The notes below the pieces were generated by a model that saw nothing but the letters and a program-made list of their open reading frames with translations, made no database searches and was not told the DNA's origin. From contig NZ_MLBG01000004.1 in the NCBI RefSeq assembly GCF_001936595.1, positions 1 through 64,000 on the forward strand: DNA of 64,000 nt. The letters are read 5' to 3'. Of this stretch, positions 62,389-64,000 are shown in pieces. The translations under genes were made by a program, and so were the position numbers. Each line of letters opens with the position of its first letter. The first letter of the stretch is position 1. The DNA comes from Desulfovibrio sp. DV (GTDB taxonomy: Bacteria; Desulfobacterota; Desulfovibrionia; Desulfovibrionales; Desulfovibrionaceae).

Positions 62389-64000
62389 ATGTCGGACCGC
62401 TATATCTGTATTCATGGCCATTTTTACCAGCCGCCCCGGGATAACCCGTGGCTTGAGGACATCGAGGTCCAGGATTCGGCCTATCCCTACCATGACTGGA
62501 ACGAACGCATTACCGCCGAATGCTATGCTGCCAACGCCATTTCCAGAGCCTTGGACCAGCAAGGGCGCATCGCCAGGTTGGTCAACAATTACGCCCGGAT
62601 CAGTTTCAACTTCGGGCCGACGCTGCTGCCCTGGATGCAGGCCCATGCGCCGGACGCCTACGAGGCCATCCTGGAGGCCGACAAGCAAAGCACGGAGACC
62701 TTCTCCGGCCATGGCTCGGCCCTGGCCCAGGCCTACAACCACATGATTTTGCCTTTGGCCAACGGGCGCGACAAACACACGCAGATTCTCTGGGGAATCA
62801 AAGACTTCGAGTATCGCTTCAAGCGTAAGCCCGAAGGCATGTGGCTGCCGGAAGCGGCTGTCGACCTCGAATCCCTTGAGATGATGGCCGGGCTTGGCAT
62901 TGTTTTCGTCATCCTGGCTCCGCGCCAGGCCCAGCGCGTACGATCGCTGCCTGACGGCGAGTGGCAGCAGTCCGGCGAAAACGACATCGATCCTGGCCGG
63001 GCCTATGTCCTTTCCCTGCCTTCGGGCAAGACCATCCACGCGTTTTTCTACGACGGCCCCATATCCAGGGCCGTGGCCTTCGAGGGCCTGCTCAACAACG
63101 GCGAGGACTTTGCCAACCGGCTCTTGTCCGGCTTTCCGGAAAACGATGCCGGCCCGCGCCTCATGCACATCGCCACAGACGGGGAAAGCTACGGCCACCA
63201 CCACCGTGGCGGCGAAATGGCCCTGACCCGGGCCCTGGATTACATCGAGTCCAACAACCTTGCCCGACTGACGAATTATGGCCAGTACCTGGAAGAGCAT
63301 CCGGCCGACCATGTCGTGGAGATCGTTGAGAACAGTTCCTGGAGCTGCATCCACGGGATTGAGCGCTGGCGGGCGGATTGCGGCTGCAACAGCGGCGGCC
63401 ACCCGGAGTGGAACCAGTCCTGGCGGGGACCCCTGCGCCAGGCCATGGACTGGCTGCGGGACAGCATCATGCCGCAATTCGAGCAGGTGGCCAAAGGACT
63501 CCTCAAGGACCCGTGGGCTGCCCGGGATGCCTACATCGATGTGGTCGTGGACCGTTCGGCCGACCGGGTCGGCCGATTCTTAAGCAGCCAGGCCAGCCGG
63601 GCCCTCAGCCAGGAGGAAGAGACAACCGTCCTGACGCTCATGGAACTGCAGCGCCATGCCATGCTCATGTACACGAGCTGCGGCTGGTTCTTCGACGAGA
63701 TTTCCGGCATAGAAACCATTCAAGTCATCCAGTACGCCGGAAGAGTCGTCCAGTTGGCCCAAGCGCTTTTTGGCGTTGCCTATGAACCGGAATTTCTCGA
63801 TCGCCTGGAGCAGGCCAAAAGCGCCATCCCCGATCATGTGAACGGGAAGGTCATCTATAATCGGTTCGTCAAGCCGACCATGCTGACCCTTAAAGACGTC
63901 GGGGCGCACTTTGCCATGAGTTCGCTGTTTGCCGAATACAGTGAACGCGATTTTATCTATTCCTATTCTGTGGATACGGAGAACTATCGGCGCTTTCAGT
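62389..64000 (+). CDS. GH57-type glycoside hydrolase, DUF3536-like, cut by the window end
   Basis: 537 residues are visible and the frame is open at the window end. Start at 62389 with CAGGAGGG. The N-terminus CIHGHFYQPPRDNPWLEDIE is the GH57/DUF3536 signature; YARISFNFGPTLLPWM, GMWLPEAAVDLESLEMM and HIATDGESYGHHHRGGEMAL follow. These proteins accompany alpha-glucan genes and may act as alpha-amylase, branching enzyme or 4-alpha-glucanotransferase; the exact activity is not deducible. Confidence 0.88.
   Translation, partial: MSDRYICIHGHFYQPPRDNPWLEDIEVQDSAYPYHDWNERITAECYAANAISRALDQQGRIARLVNNYARISFNFGPTLLPWMQAHAPDAYEAILEADKQSTETFSGHGSALAQAYNHMILPLANGRDKHTQILWGIKDFEYRFKRKPEGMWLPEAAVDLESLEMMAGLGIVFVILAPRQAQRVRSLPDGEWQQSGENDIDPGRAYVLSLPSGKTIHAFFYDGPISRAVAFEGLLNNGEDFANRLLSGFPENDAGPRLMHIATDGESYGHHHRGGEMALTRALDYIESNNLARLTNYGQYLEEHPADHVVEIVENSSWSCIHGIERWRADCGCNSGGHPEWNQSWRGPLRQAMDWLRDSIMPQFEQVAKGLLKDPWAARDAYIDVVVDRSADRVGRFLSSQASRALSQEEETTVLTLMELQRHAMLMYTSCGWFFDEISGIETIQVIQYAGRVVQLAQALFGVAYEPEFLDRLEQAKSAIPDHVNGKVIYNRFVKPTMLTLKDVGAHFAMSSLFAEYSERDFIYSYSVDTENYRRFQ

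Noticed and set aside
59847-62390. 847-codon minus-strand frame opposite treY
   Set aside because: Antisense shadow; treY carries all expected motifs on the plus strand.

Overview
The window looks like a high-GC chromosome of a sulfate-reducing deltaproteobacterium of the Desulfovibrionaceae (Desulfovibrio / Solidesulfovibrio-like). This is an inference from gene content and order (ispE - tRNA-Gln - prs - rplY - pth - carD - rho), from the sulfur and cysteine genes and from the general base composition; no database search was run. Nearly all genes have clear Shine-Dalgarno sites, which decided most starts.

Region 1 (1-7,740) is core genome on the minus strand: htrA/degP, ispE, tRNA-Gln(TTG), prs, rplY, pth, carD and rho. 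Region 2 (7,764-27,755) is a 20-kb integrative element in the 3' half of tRNA-Arg(CCT). A 49-bp direct repeat (attL/attR) and a second 24-bp repeat just inside each end delimit it. From attR it carries a tyrosine integrase, hicAB, small regulatory or unknown genes, an AlpA/Xis-like protein, an archaeo-eukaryotic-type primase fused to a helicase, an iteron-rich putative origin, an ERCC4 nuclease, a small-terminase-like protein and broken phage genes, then a restriction-modification pair with a companion gene as cargo. The layout resembles a phage satellite (P4/PICI type) more than a full prophage, because no capsid, portal or large-terminase gene is present.

Region 3 (28,300-41,030) is a sulfur cluster. 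It holds an Rrf2 regulator, a MOSC protein, two Cys/Met-type PLP enzymes, an orphan ABC ATPase with every catalytic motif altered, a HydE-like radical SAM enzyme, cysK, a MoeB/ThiF E1-like enzyme, a TusA-like protein, nadA, a NifS/IscS desulfurase, XdhC and serine acetyltransferase. Four similar 26-bp imperfect inverted repeats sit in front of the transcription units and suggest one shared regulon.

Region 4 (41,300-49,200) handles redox stress and arsenic: CcdA plus a periplasmic thioredoxin; an operon of ArsR, DGC protein, ArsP-type permease and a mini-thioredoxin with two matching operators; a two-gene RiPP-like locus (nitrile-hydratase-leader precursor plus radical SAM/SPASM enzyme); ArsR plus ACR3; and the remains of a molybdopterin oxidoreductase. 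Region 5 (49,470-51,360) encodes envelope proteins: a Cys-rich secreted protein, a collagen-like lipoprotein and a PRC-barrel protein. Region 6 (51,950-64,000) is alpha-glucan and trehalose metabolism: treZ (with an apparent frameshift), a glycogen debranching enzyme, a TreS-maltokinase fusion, treY and a GH57 protein cut by the window end.

Three apparent frameshifts lie in homopolymer runs (C5 near 28,000, A6 at 44,612, T7 at 53,600). Some or all could be sequencing artefacts and should be checked against reads before they are called pseudogenes.
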